Program-made: the position numbers and the translations under genes
Notes under the pieces: generated by a model
The model's database searches: none
Told to the model about the DNA's origin: nothing
Seen by the model: only the letters and a program-made list of their open reading frames with translations
Shown here: piece after piece, positions 31,865-43,784 of the stretch
Numbering within the stretch: the first letter of the stretch is position 1
Layout: every line of letters begins with the position of its first letter
Source of the DNA: Cladorrhinum sp. PSN259
Taxonomy: Eukaryota; Ascomycota; Sordariomycetes; Sordariales; Podosporaceae
Length of the DNA stretch: 64,000 bases
Assembly (NCBI GenBank): GCA_033725935.1
Contig: MU867091.1
Span: 1 to 64,000 of the forward strand
Reading direction: 5' to 3'

Positions 31865-34310
31865 ATTGACGCGATCCTGGACTTCAGACCGGGCGCAGTA
31901 CAGGGCGTGATGGGGCCTGGGGATTCGCTGTCGAACTTTTAGCCAACTTCTACGACGTGGCGAGGATGCGAATGGCGCGCTGCTGATACCGTCAGGGTAG
32001 AGAGGGGAGCGAGGGGAAATATTAGTACGAGATAAGGTTAATAAAAATAAAGTTGATAAAACTTATTTAGTTATTTTATAGCTCTTCTCTGAAATACGTA
32101 TACGATAGACTTTTTAAGAAAGTTACTGTCCTTTTTTACTGGTGACGGACTTAATTTTAGGTAACGAGGGTTGGGCTTAAAACGGTGGCGGGGGTGAGGA
32201 AGGGCGAGGGGTCTGTCAAGGGTATATACAGCAAATAAGGGTGGTCAGAAGTTGGTTGATTGGGGACTTGGTAATTTTACATCCGACTTAACCTTTATCC
32301 AAGGTGGCCCGAGCGCCTGGCAGCCACCTGCAGCCTGCACTGTGCAGCCACGATAAACCGGCACGGCCCAGCTCAGGGCCTCAACCACTTCTGTCTCGGT
32401 GAGCCGCGCGTTAAGGAGAGTGTTCGTGTCTCTGATCATGTCTCACAAGTGCAGGCTGCACTGTGCAGCCACGATAAACCGGCGCGGCCCAGCCTCTGGC
32501 TTGCTCCAGTTTTGCCCAGGGAGTCTAATTCTAGAAGCATGAAACAGGAACTCCAGGTGTACAAATGTCCACAGACTATGGATTCCAGGATCTGGAATCG
32601 AGACTATGACCATCCAGCCTGCTAGAAGGCCCTTGTTGGCATGCCATACTAGGTGATATCCTTAAGCCCAGAATTTCATATAAAGCTGAGGGATGGCGCT
32701 CAGTTAAGCATGCCAAATACTTCAGAACTGTCATACATCACGGTTTTAGCTGTATCTCTGCATTATACATCTATTCCTCCCAACACTATTCTCTTTATCT
32801 TTTATTCGCCAACATGCCGAGAATTACTGTTATAGTGTCGAACATAACGGTATGCACCTGGGCGGTCATCAGCTAGATTCTCGAGCTTGTGTTTAAGGGC
32901 TATTGATCACAATACCACTCGTGAAACTCGTACCATACGAAACCGCCGTCAGAGGGTCACAGTTCCAACGGACCCCCACCTCACAGTGTATGTTGGGTAT
33001 ACATCCCAAATCGATGTCAACAATTGCGAGGGAGAAGGACATATCTATATCATTCGTCGTGGCAATCCCCCTATCCCGAGTCGCATGGCCGAGCCTTCCG
33101 AATTGCGTCGAGCTCGCCGCAAGGCTGATGAGAACAACCACGAGATGAGCGAAATCGGTGGCATCATTATCGGTGGTATCATTATTGTAGGATCATTATC
33201 TATATAAGATTAGGATTCCGAGCAGGACTTGGGCGCATAATCGAAATAGTACTGTCAATTGTACAAGAACAGTTAGCTGGTCTTCCCTGAACAGTGAGAG
33301 TTGCTGCATACTTAAGTGAGGTAACATAGGTTGAGACGTCCCGAAAAGTGATCAGATGCGAAATTAAGCTAAGCACCTCCGTCTCACCCACGTCTCACTA
33401 TGGCTTATGCTTATGGGGGGTCTGGGCGAGCTGGCGTTGCCCCGAACGCAAATGCTACGGGCTGGCAACTGGAGATGTGCCTAGGGAAGACCGCATTGGA
33501 TGATAACCCTCGTCCTAGGGACATAAAAGTACTTGGGACCGGCAATTGGACTAGTTTTACAGACCGTGTAGAATTTGGTAGCTTGAGTGATAGATAGCCT
33601 GAGGATTGAGAAGCTCAATCATCCCAATATGTCCTTGCTATACTCGGCATCGCCTAGCAAGCAGCCACTAACACGAGGGTTACACCACGTCGATTGCATA
33701 CGAGCCTACATCTAACTAACCTAAGCTTTAAAAATGAGTGAAAGCATGCAAGTAGGACTGCTAAATATCGCCAAACTGCATGTCACACGGCGATGCAACG
33801 ACGCCTCTTGGTCGGGTTTGGTTCTCGAAAGGATTTGAGCAACATGAAATCATAGTGCGGCTATTGGGAGATATTTGTGTGGTTGAAGAATTCCTTGGGT
33901 TCTCTGATGGTCATGTCGTTGTGATCGCCACCCAGAGCGTTAATAACAGCCACCACAGCAAGTCAGCAAAAACATGACATTTACGCACCGGGAGTTGTAT
34001 TGCTCGAGATTGGACTGTGGTAGCCTGTCCTGACGATGGAGAAGAGTTGTTTTGAAAAGGGCAACGGATAATGTGTAACTAAACACAGACATTATCATGG
34101 TATTCCAGGAATTGATTGCTTAATACTCTTTTCCAAAACGCAACAAGCTCAAGAGTTCCTGTCGGATCTCAGAAAGGGTTTAACTGGATGCCCCTGAATA
34201 AGTAAACAAAGTATTCCATATATAACAAGACCGAGGCTCTACCCTCTCACTAAACGCAAACCCAGTCAAGCAGCCAACACCCAACTACATAGTTGAAACC
34301 CCCTGAGCAC
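31865..34310. other. Gene-poor region
   Basis: No gene I can support in 2.4 kb. Short plus-strand frames at 32887-33207 (ending with repeated GGIII units) and 33400-33597 have no motif. A 36-bp direct repeat pair lies at 32337-32372 and 32458-32493. AT-rich runs near 32030-32150 suggest decayed repeats. Confidence 0.5.
32337..32493. repeat. Pair of 36-bp direct repeats
   Basis: GCACTGTGCAGCCACGATAA followed by ACCGGC-G/A-CGGCCCAGC occurs at 32337-32372 and 32458-32493, 35 of 36 identical, 121 bp apart. Each begins within a small palindrome (CTGCACTGTGCAG). Confidence 0.9.
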
Positions 34311-35575
34311 CTAATGTGTAATGGGGACATTTCCCGGCATCTCTTTGAGCCCTGTAAACACAAAGCCATTAGTAAACCATTCGAGTGAAAGAAAAGAGTA
34401 AAAACTCACATTCACCGCCCCGTCCAACAACCTCATCAGGCACCTGAGTCCCCTTGACGCACTTGGCCGCCTCAGTCGCACCCTGACTCTTCAAAATCGG
34501 ACACAAATCGTTGACGCAATTCTCCCCTAGGACTGCATCCATCCCCCTCTGCAGCGCATCATCCTTCCACCCAAAGATGTAATCCCCGTGCTGGCCGTAC
34601 CCCGTCGCGTCCCCAAAGCTGTAAACAAACGGCTGCGTCTGAGTCTTCTCGTCAAAGTACTCGGGCAGATTGAAACTCCTGGTGTCCCAATTAATCTCGT
34701 ACATCAGCTGGGGCACCCTAACTGGATGCGAGGCAGGGCAGTTCGCCCCGGCCAGGGTGGGAGAACCAGGGGAATAAGCCATGTGGCTCGAGTGATCCGG
34801 GGAGTCCAGGTTCTTGCCGTCCCAGCAGGAAGGGAAGATTACCGATGCACGGATTCCCTTCGGGCAGGGTTTGTATGGGAACGAGAGGGTGTCCTTTTCG
34901 TCGCAGGGTCGAAATCCCTCGCCGTTACCGTTGCAGCGGTGGCAGATGCCGGGGAAGGCGATGGAGGAGTTGCGGATGGAGGGGGAACCCGCTAGCATTC
35001 GGAAGCCCTGGGAAAATCAAATTAGATAAGAGAAGAAAAGGTGTGAGAGAAAGAGGGGAGGAGGAAATACAGGTTTAAAAGCCGTGACTTTCTGGTTGGA
35101 AACACTGGTACCAAAGGGTGTCATGTAGTATATCGTCAGACCGCCTCCCTTGGGCTGCATTTCATTATCGATGCCGCGGAAGTTGGGCTGCTGAGGGACG
35201 AGTTTGTAGGAGCCGTTCTCGGGTGATTTGAAGTAGAGGGATGCGGTCCAGTAGTTGGAGAAGTCCTCGGTGTAGGTGCAGGATGTGCATGTTGATTCGG
35301 TTGACGGGTCCATACGGTTTGGGTCCATCTTTCTGTTGTGAGAACGTGTCGATGTATTTTTTGGGGAGAGTGCTTACTGTGACGTTGAATGAGTTGCCAC
35401 CAACGATCTGATGGGTGTGAGGAGAAGGCATCACGCCGGGGTTAACAAGGGGGTCGGTTCGCTCGATAACGAGTTGGGAGCACGAGAATCGGAGAAGCCG
35501 TCCGACGTTGATGTTCTGAGTGAGAACATCCTGGGCAAGCAATGCCACTACAGCAAGATGGGTCAACAACTTCAT
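34311..35575 (-). CDS. Secreted DUF1996 protein, 364 aa
   Basis: Four exons, 35575-35378, 35328-35071, 35007-34410 and 34351-34311, with introns of 49, 63 and 58 nt; the frame closes exactly. The signal peptide is MKLLTHLAVVALLAQDVLTQ. DUF1996 hallmarks follow: FSCSQLVIERTDPLVNPG, SPHTHQIVGGNSFN, STCTSCTYTEDFSNYWTASL, and later SFPYKPCPKGIRASVIFPSC, WDGKNLDSPDHSSHMAY, with cysteines throughout. The family is fungal and extracellular, with no established activity; the conserved His/Asp pattern has suggested an enzymatic or metal-binding role. There is no WSC domain. I start at 35575, because the upstream in-frame extension to 35773 has no signal-peptide logic. Confidence 0.9.
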
Positions 35576-36092
35576 GATCAGGCCTTTGTGGTTGGGATGA
35601 AAGTCTTTGGACATTGGAGGTTCATAGGCGGTGCTGGCACGGGATCTCTGCCGACTTTTAAAGCAGCCCCTCCCGCTCCTATCCTGTATCTTGCTGATAA
35701 CACAGCCAATCGGCATGCACACCGAAATGAAAATTATAGTATCTCTCACACACCACATCGGGAGTCGAAACATGACGACTTATCCACTCTCCTCCTTGTA
35801 GTTTTACTTGAAGACAATGTTCATCGACATAATAAAGTATACCCGCCATGTTCTCTAAGCTTCCCATGGCTTATAACCTATCTACACGCGGGTGCTAGTC
35901 CGAAGGTAATATAAGATACTGGTTGGTCAAAGTTTGAAGGCAACAGTTCACTGTGATATGCATGCGCACACATTATGAAAGGAAAAGCCTGTGCTTAACG
36001 AGTGAATAGTAAGTATCTGGTGATCACCACCCCCAAGCAAAACTCTTCCGAGTCTTATATACCGGCTCCGGCCCATTCAACAGCCTCCCCGG

Positions 36093-36699
36093 TCAAGTAT
36101 AGTATTGAGTCTTGTCGCACTGGTTCCCACTAAACACATACGCCCAAAGTGGCTGCGCAGGGACTTGTACGGCAGCATCAATAGTATGAAACCCACACAA
36201 CTCCAGTCCCACGAAATTATCAAAAATGCTGTCCGGCCCCCGCACTAATTCCTCCCCCCATTCCCTCCCCGGATAAAACGTGACGTGCACGAACTGGCTC
36301 CCGCTGAAGAAGTAAGCCTGCGGGGGTCTTGTCGACGGGATCTGACACGGGAAGAACGGCATCGACCGTGTGGAACCCCGCTTTATCTAGGGATTTCCAT
36401 TTTTGTCTAATCTCGTGGGGACCCGCGAGGATGGTATCTTCCTCTGAGGAGGGAGAGCATTTGTGCCGGACGTAGCGGGTGCCGCTGAAAATGTAGAATT
36501 CGTTCTCCGAATTGGGAGTGCGGAGCGCCGCGTCGATGGGAAACATTCTGTTGGCGGTTAATTGCTTCCAGCGGTCCATGAATGTTTCGAGGCCAACGGT
36601 GATGTGGTCGGAGGGCATGTTGATGCGGGCGTACCAGTTGGAGCGGATGAAGTAGGCCCCGTCTTGGTTGAAGGGGTTTGGGATTATGGCGCGTGTCAT
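36093..36699 (-). pseudogene. Hemopexin-like protein gene with 1-nt frameshift
   Basis: The frame from ATG 36699 encodes hemopexin-type repeats (AYFIRSNWYARINM, NEFYIFSGTRYVRHKC, GFHTVDAVLPV). At a run of five G on the plus strand (36322-36326) the repeat sense switches frame, and the neighbouring frame continues the pattern (QAYFFSGSQFVHVTFYPG, CGFHTIDAAVQVP, AYVFSGNQ) to a stop at 36093. Removing one base of that run makes a single protein of about 202 aa, almost four repeats. There is no intron with GT-AG that could do this. Either a real recent mutation or an assembly error. Fungal hemopexin-like proteins are small soluble propellers of unknown ligand. Confidence 0.7.
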
Positions 36700-37602
36700 G
36701 GTTCAGGACCGAAAGATGAGAATGTGACGGGAGACAAAAAGTTCAAGTTTTTGGTGATGAAAACGACCTCTGCCTGTTGATCAAGTGAGCTGAGGGGGCA
36801 TATTTCATTCCTCAGTTCTTTGATACTAAAAATTACTTGCACTATTCGCTTTTCTTTAACTCAGCTGAGGGACTGGTTCTAGCCGGTGTTAGGATGTTGA
36901 TTGCCGCGAGGACCAATGAGAGTTCTTATTTACATTATAGTCGACTGCGAACAGCTTTATTCTAGGTCTTGGAAGTTGTAACTTATTGGAACTAGTGGTG
37001 GTCTAGACTAAAAAGATGAGTGATATCGTTACTATGGTTTTGTAATTGACTTGACTATTGGAATAAAAGCTCATGAACAAGGGCTGTTTTCTCATACTTG
37101 GGTGTGTGAATTTCTATGTCTAAGCGTCTTCCGATCATACAGCTTTGCCGTTGTTTTAATACACGTAAGCTATGAGCATATGTGGCTCTCTTGAATTAAC
37201 CAACTTGGCTATATAGTAAAAGCTATTGAACATTTAATGCAGAAGAAATCGGCACTGGCACCCTGTTCTGACCACGCATCCCCTGGATTCCATGATGCCA
37301 TGCAAGTCAGCGAGTAAAACAGGTGAAGTTCAAGTTGGCCCCCTTTAAAACGATTCAGACGAGTCAGAGGTCGGACTCACGGCCGGAAGGATAGACAGAT
37401 ACAGAAATACTGCGGGCAGTTTTCCGTCTCCATGATTGCCGGCATTCCCTGCCAACCACATTGAAATTTCAAGGGCAGGCTAGAAGACTACTATCGTACC
37501 GTATTTCCCTTCCTCATCGGCGGGGCGCGGAGGAAGAAACAAGACAAAAACTTTGATCGACTAAGTGCCGTCTTTACGCACCGCGGATTCTGCGACCGTG
37601 CC
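36700..37602. other. Intergenic region
   Basis: Bidirectional upstream region of the hemopexin-like gene and the next gene; no gene seen. Confidence 0.5.
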
Positions 37603-38892
37603 ATGAAGATCCCCGAGAACTCAACCGCCGCTATGGACAACGGACTGTACAGAGGCATAGCGCTTCATGAGCTTAGTGTGCATCTCGGTCCAAAAGCTGG
37701 CGAAGCTTTCTTGGCCCATGATCAAGTTGCAGGTCGGGTAACAGACAAAGATGGTAGGTGGAGTTCGCTCAGTGTCGGCGAGATACTGGAGGCGAACCTC
37801 GTTACGCGACGATATGACTTTGTCAAGAACGACTTTGCCAGCTCGTACGAAGAAACGGGCATCACAGTGCCCGAGCTGGAAAACGTGCTCAGAGAATACG
37901 AAGACATTGTTTTGAACAGCAGCAGCAATCGCGGGTGCACCTTTCAGCTCGACCTGATGGGGGAGGACTTTGCCAGGGCAGTTGCTTGGTTTCGCTACCG
38001 GCGTGCGTCCAGGCTAAATCTGCTGCTGAAGGGGTACAACGATCAGTATTCCAGCGGGCAGGAGCTTGAGAACGCAATTGCAAAATATCCGTCCGAAAAT
38101 GACGACAGCAGCAGCAGTGAAATTCCAGACAAAAAACAACAGAACCCATCCAAGTGTAGGCCTCGTCTTCATCTTCTACTCGTACCCAATCGTCAATCTG
38201 GCTTTCAAAGCCAAAGGGAGCTCTAAACCCCAGGAGACTTCTTCCATAACCGAAAAACTGAGTCTTTTAAGCTACGACCATCTCCATTTCGTAACTGAGC
38301 AGCACGTTCGTTCTTTCCTAGACGCAAGAGTACCCCCAAATCGATACTGTCACCAGATCATACCCGAAATCGTCTACACCGGGCTGGGACTAGGTTACAG
38401 CATCCGGACCGGCCAAGCTCGCGACCCGAGGAACCACAAACCCATCACTGACCCTGAAATATTATTCGACAGCCGAGTAGACAGGTTAATGCTTGGCGTT
38501 GCGCTCAAACTGCGAAAGGATACCCACAGTTGGTGTTTTCTTCTTGCACTCGTCTCTGCGACGTCAGAACAGCAGATGGTGTCGAATACAGAGCGAGCCA
38601 CGTGACAGGACGTTTAGTGCCGCATCCTCAGGGCGAGAAGGGAATGATAAATGAGCTAAGAAGTGTGCATTGGAGGTTTTATCCGCAGAGCGATATTGTT
38701 GTGGCTGATGACCCTATTGCCGAGATCGCCGCCCGCACGTGGACTGACGAATACGCAAAGCTGGACCGAGCCGAGCTTCTTTACAAGTCGTGGAATGAGT
38801 GGCTGCAACAAGGTGGAGACGAGCTCGTCGAGGCCGTGAGGGAGATTAATGGGCCTTTCCTGCCGAACAGGTGTGAAATTGTGGTGGACTAG
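37603..38892 (+). pseudogene. Unrecognised gene spread over three frames
   Basis: Coding-like text starts at ATG 37603 (frame 1, HELSVHLGPKAGEAFLAHD, a Gln/Asp/Ser-rich stretch at 38090-38150), continues in frame 2 from about 38221 to 38530 (SYDHLHFVTEQHVRSFLDAR, EIVYTGLGLGYSIRTG) and in frame 1 again to a stop at 38892 (ASHVTGRLVPHPQG, LRSVHWRFYPQSD). The first change can be an intron (38154-38220, GTGTAG donor, GGGAG acceptor, both weak). The second, near 38530 (AGTTGGTG), has no usable splice pair and looks like a lost base. I recognise no family. The gene may be intact if the assembly has small indels; as given it is broken. Confidence 0.5.
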
Positions 38893-39153
38893 ATCGGACA
38901 ATACCTTCAAGCTCAGGGGTAAACGTGTTTACAGTGATTCCAGTATCTCTCGTCGAACCAAACAATAAGCTCCAAATGACGAGCTTCTGGGCAGGCAACC
39001 TCGGGTTATAATGTTAAAAGATAAAACAAAGTTCTTACTGAGGATAAGTTTTACTTCCCGCCCGATCAACATCGATCGTGTTTATTAAAACGCCAAAAAA
39101 GGGGGCGGTAAATAAAGACAAAAAAAAGTGGAGTAAAACAGCAAAAAGAGAAT

Positions 39154-39256
39154 GGGAACTGTGAGGCTCGAACTCACGACCTCAGGATTACTCCAGTGTC
39201 AAACTGGATCATATCGAAATATGAGACCTGCGCTCTTCCAACTGAGCCAAGCTCCC
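39154..39256 (-). tRNA. tRNA-Met (CAT), elongator type, with intron
   Basis: The 7-bp acceptor stem GGGAGCT/AGTTCCC pairs with one G-T. The D arm GCTCAGTTGGAAGAGC and T arm GTGAGTTCGAGCCTCAC are present. The anticodon loop reads CTCATAA with CAT as anticodon, interrupted after the base 3' of the anticodon by an intron of about 30 nt. The T31-T39 mismatch in the anticodon stem matches elongator, not initiator, tRNA-Met. Confidence 0.93.
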
Positions 39257-39627
39257 TGCTAGAGGAAATAACATCTTTGGATGGTTCTTCCCGGCAGAAT
39301 TGCATCTATTATTGTAAATAATACTACGCAACATAGAATTACAGCTGACTTGACAAAAAACTTCATGTCAGGATAACATTATTTTTATTGCCTTGATTTC
39401 AGCTAAATGGAATTAAAAAACAAATACATTCATTCTGTCAGACTTGATTCAAATTGAAATGCTCACTCACATGCACATAGGTCTCAAATAATTAGTGATT
39501 AACACAACGCTTTTCTATTTTCTTACCTCTTTTTTTTTAATCCAGAAAAAATAAGAACGCATATACTTACCTTTTTTAGTTTTTATCATCACACCGCAAA
39601 ACAACACCTATTATGATATAAAAAAAG
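39257..39627. other. AT-rich spacer
   Basis: About 370 bp of AT-rich DNA between the tRNA and the 3' end of the Q-rich gene; no gene seen. Confidence 0.6.
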
Positions 39628-40638
39628 TTAGTATGGACTTCCCCAACCATACTCACCACCCATCTCATCAAGCCCCTGGCTTTGCTCAGCAATAAGATTC
39701 TGAAGTCGTAGCCGCTCCCGCGCTTCGGCGCTGTCAAAGTAAGGCTGCTGCAGGTAGTCGAGCGCGTCCTGCTCCGAGGGCTGGAACCCATAGGTCTGTT
39801 CCTGGTACATTATCTCACCACCGCCTTGAATCTGGCCGGAGCTGTTGAAAGGACCGCCTTGGAAGAGGGGCTGAGAGGCGTCGTGCTGCTGCTGCTGCTG
39901 GAAAGCACCTTGTTGAGCTCCGAGCTGCTGAAACGGCTGCTGATAAACAAACTGTTCATTTTGCTGATTCTGCTGCTCAAACAGTTGCTGTTGATACATA
40001 GGATGTAACGGAGCCTGCGGTTGAGTTATATACCCTTGGTCCATCTGCTGGTGAACATGCTGCTGGTCGTAGCCGTCCCCATACTGCCCAGGAGCGACAT
40101 TATTTGCCTTACCACCAAAGCCAGGAGGAGGAATAACGCCCGCCTCAGGCTGAGGAATCTGCACCCACACGTTACCGTTCTGAAACTCCCTCAACAGCCT
40201 TTCTCGCTCCCACTGCGCGGCCTCCTGCTGGCGCTCCTTCTCGAGCTCCATAAACTTGGTAGCCATTTTCTGTATCATACCCCTCAGACCCTTGATGATT
40301 GAGCGCTTGTAACTGTCAGGCATGCAAATTCGGACCTGACCTTCAGAGGGGGGCTCGTACTGACCGTTGCGGCGCAGCTCGTCAATGGCGCTTTGGCAGT
40401 TGTCGCACTCGACGAGATCCTTGATTTCGATCTGAATGTTGTGCGGGCTAGCGTAGAGGGTGAGGCACTCGGCGCACTCGCCCTGGTGCATGCCACAGCA
40501 CTCGATCGAGGTTTCGGGCCAGAGCGCCATGTATGGCCGGATGAAGCCGCCGGGGTTGGGCTTGTAGTATGGGCATGATTGCCATCCGTCACGCCAGCCC
40601 TTGGGGCAGAAGAAAGCGAGGAACCTAGCTTTGCACAT
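39628..40638 (-). CDS. Cysteine-rich/Q-rich protein, 336 aa
   Basis: Single exon. Residues 1-105 hold about ten cysteines in pairs (FFCPKGWRDGWQSCPYY, ECCGMHQGECAECLTLY, CDNCQSAIDEL), suggesting zinc coordination. Residues 120-155 are a charged predicted helix (MATKFMELEKERQQEAAQWE), possibly a coiled coil. Residues 190-305 are Gln-rich with tracts such as FQQQQQHD and QQQLFEQQNQQNEQ, prion-like in composition. No signal peptide (hydrophobic MCKARFLAFFC is too short). Not a family I recognise; the plan of zinc-binding head, helix and Q-rich tail suggests a regulatory or aggregation-prone protein, which is inference only. Confidence 0.75.
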   Translation of the reverse strand: MCKARFLAFFCPKGWRDGWQSCPYYKPNPGGFIRPYMALWPETSIECCGMHQGECAECLTLYASPHNIQIEIKDLVECDNCQSAIDELRRNGQYEPPSEGQVRICMPDSYKRSIIKGLRGMIQKMATKFMELEKERQQEAAQWERERLLREFQNGNVWVQIPQPEAGVIPPPGFGGKANNVAPGQYGDGYDQQHVHQQMDQGYITQPQAPLHPMYQQQLFEQQNQQNEQFVYQQPFQQLGAQQGAFQQQQQHDASQPLFQGGPFNSSGQIQGGGEIMYQEQTYGFQPSEQDALDYLQQPYFDSAEARERLRLQNLIAEQSQGLDEMGGEYGWGSPY

Positions 40639-41661
40639 AGTTTTACTGTAGAGTTTTTGTTAGTAAAAAGGCTGTGGGTTAGTAAGGTATGGTTGTTGTT
40701 GCTATTTCTTGCTGTGCTCTTGTGATGATTGTGTTGATGATGATGAAAAGTGTCGTTGGAGGAAAGGACGACATTTTTGTTTTATACTCGGATGTAGGTG
40801 AGGTGAAGAGTTGGGATGCTCGTGAAAACAATAGGGTTGAGTGATGGATGAAGGTTCTTTGTTCAAGTATACAATAAAACTATTACGTCTGCTTCAAGAC
40901 AACGCTATTGTCTTTGGGCTTTAAAACAAAGCAATCATTTTTTTTCTTGACAAAAAGACTGCCTTTTCTGTGGGCTAAGACCGCCTTTGGTCTTGGTCCT
41001 TAATATTTCCTTATTGTGTTGCTGGTGAAACATTGGGTAAGGTAGGTTGATAGGTAGTTTGATGATTTGGGCGTTAGCCGGAGGTGCGGGTCATGGCGGG
41101 AGATTGGAATTCAGGTTGGTGGTGGCTGATACTTGGGCAAATTCGGTATTAACACTAACTCGTCTGGTTGTTTATGTACCTGAAGAGGCAGCAGAGAGGC
41201 AATGGAAGCGGAAAAGAGATGAGGGGTAGAAAGGTAGGGTACATGTAGTATGCTGTAAGGTGTCACGGTATGTTACAGAGACGCCCGGTTGGGATGTTAT
41301 GGGAAAGATAGCAGGGAAACAATTCCGGTCAAATCTCTTGGAGGGAAATAAAGTTCCTACTGTACATTGGTATCTAATTAGTTATCTGATGATCTTCTGG
41401 CACATTGCCCTCGATACCTAGGTAGATACTAGTGCAACCGGTCTAGATACGAGGTACCTTGGCCCCTAACATAAATAGATTGATCTCTAACTGATGTTCA
41501 GCTCTTGCTGCGCCACGAACTAAGCCGCCGCAGTTAATACACGCTAGCCTTTCATCCCATTTTCTCGATACGCCTTATACTTCCATCTCCAGCCCATCAC
41601 AAATTCGGACGGTTTGCAACTTCTTTTCTGAGAGATTCTAGACCGTCCCATCGCGCGCAAA
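40639..41661. other. Divergent promoter region
   Basis: About 1 kb between divergent starts at 40638 and 41662. TG-rich leader sequence lies upstream of the leftward gene. No gene supported. Confidence 0.5.
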
Positions 41662-43784
41662 ATGACGACCGTGCAGGAAGGGGAAACTTGCAGTTTGTCC
41701 GGATGTACATCTGGTGTTACTGCCAATAGCGGTATCAGCAGCAGCACTCCCCTCACCCATGCATCCACTTCACCATCCAGCAATATCGACTTCAGTTCAC
41801 GTCCTGTAAGCGACACTATTTACGCATGGGTATGGGAGCTGGCGTCAATTGGAATTTCCTTAGTGATTGTTTTAGCTATATTTATCACTTTGGTCAACAG
41901 TAGTGGCAAAGAAGTCCCTCATTGGCCTCTCAGTCTCAACCTCAGCTCCCTCATATCCATCTATTCGACGGTGCTCAGAGGCCTCCTCTTTTTCACTCTC
42001 GCTGAAATCATCAGCCAGGAGAAATGGTCTTGGCTGAACCGGTCTCATCAACTTGGGCATCTGGATACATTCGACTCAGCAAGCCGAGGGGCATGGGGAA
42101 GTCTGATGCTTTTGCCGGTGGCTTATAGAGCGTAAGAAGCACCCAACAATTCACCCAACAATCAATTCACCCAACCTCGGAGATTTAGTCTATGGGATTG
42201 CTGATCATAACCAATAGTTTCATTCCATCTGCTGCTGCAGTTACCATGGTGCTACTAATGGCCGTAGGGCCATTCTCGCAGCAGTCAGTTCAGACAGCCA
42301 CGTGTAGCCGGGAGTCACGCTGGATTGGCGACACGAATGACAGGGCATCGGCAATTGTGCCCATTGCAAACAGCATCTCGACCGAACACATTACAGAGGG
42401 TGATGCGCTTCTGCAAATTCAGGCCCAGCCATTTCAGGTTCTCCTCTCTGGGCTGACCAATCCAGAGTACGCGGCACAAGCATCAAGGCTCGAATTCACC
42501 TGTGCTACGGGAAATTGCACGTTCCCAGTGTTTGAGGACATCACATACTCTTCTCTGGGGATTTGCAGCGCCTGTGAGGAGCTTAGCCATCTAATCAAAG
42601 AGTCGGACATCGCAACGTCAATACCAAATGCTACAAGTTCGGGTTCCCCATGGTTAGAGCACACATATAGTCTGAACGACCTAGCTGGCGACTCGGTCCA
42701 GGTCCAACCTGTGAGAGGGAATCTGATTCATGTCAGCACGTCGATATCAGAACCTTACTACACGTTCAGCACCACGGTCCTTGTACGATCATCTGTACGA
42801 TCATCTGAACGATCATTGTTCACATCTCACCGTCAGGACCTGCCACACCTTGATTATGAAATAGACCTCACTGGCGCCAGGTGCAAGCTCTTTGGGTGCA
42901 TAAAACATTATCGTGGGGAAATCGTCAACGGCCAACTTATCGAGACGGTTCCCAAGACCTCCTCACTGAACCCTCCATCAGACTCTTCGTCGACCTTTAT
43001 TGGTATTGCAAGCCCCTGTTCCTTTTTTGACTCCCGAACTGGCGAGATGGTACAGATGTCTAGTCCAGCCGAGGCAACCACGGAGATGAGCAATCACATA
43101 TATGTACCAACTCTCAATGGCACGATCATTGTGCCACCTGGTTGCGTGTTTGAGCTCGACGCCACGTGGATGTACATGCTCGGGGACGCCATAAAACAGC
43201 TGCTGTCGGGGACTTGTGGTGCCAAGGAGAGCAGGGATAATGGCAGTTCTAAACCTACGTACACTATGTTTTGTCAGGAGTCATGGTGGCTGCAGAGCCT
43301 CTGGGAGAACGACAATTCATCGTTCGCTACAATATCCAAGCGATTTGACGGCATTGCGACGTCTCTGACGAACCAAATGAGAGAAATCGGATTGGAACCC
43401 AGAGCGATAAACCGGGGCAAGGGCAAAGCTTGGGGCAAAGCCCGTAGTTTAACGGTCTGCACGCGTTTCGATTGGCAGTGGATGTTGCTACCGGCCGGGG
43501 TAACAGTCCTGACGTTTGTCTTACTGATGGTCTCGATTCTTCGGACGCACGGAGACATCAAGACAAGGGTAACGCCTCCCTGGAAATCATCAACGCTCCC
43601 GTTTCTTTTTTATGGGTTCAAAAATCATACCGACGAGACGACTTCGACGAGCCTCATGAGCCTCGAAAGAATGAAAAGAAGGTCGGCGATGTTGACTGCC
43701 CGGTACACAGCAGACATGGAGGACGGGAGGGAAGGATATGGTATCACTGTGACCTCGATCAAAAATGAGGACAGCAAGGCGTAA
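41662..43784 (+). CDS. DUF3176 membrane protein, 678 aa
   Basis: Exons 41662-42131 and 42218-43784 are joined by an 86-nt intron (GTAAGA donor, CAATAG acceptor); the frame closes exactly, giving YRA then FIPSAAAVTM. Family features: a first TM near residues 55-77 (SIGISLVIVLAIFITLV), a second (LISIYSTVLRGLLFFTLAEI), the signature DTFDSASRGAWGSL, a third TM followed by AVGPFSQQ, a long extracytoplasmic cysteine-bearing domain (CATGNCTFPVF, LGICSACEEL, CKLFGC) and a last TM (LLPAGVTVLTFVLLMVSIL). DUF3176 proteins are fungal plasma-membrane or endomembrane proteins of unknown role. A 12-bp unit repeated three times at 42780-42818 encodes SVRSSVRSSERS-like residues. Confidence 0.85.

Noticed and set aside
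42118..42188. Alternative intron in the DUF3176 gene (GTGGCT to TTTAG)
   Set aside because: Frame-compatible but with a poor donor; GTAAGA at 42132 to CAATAG at 42217 fits the family sequence better.
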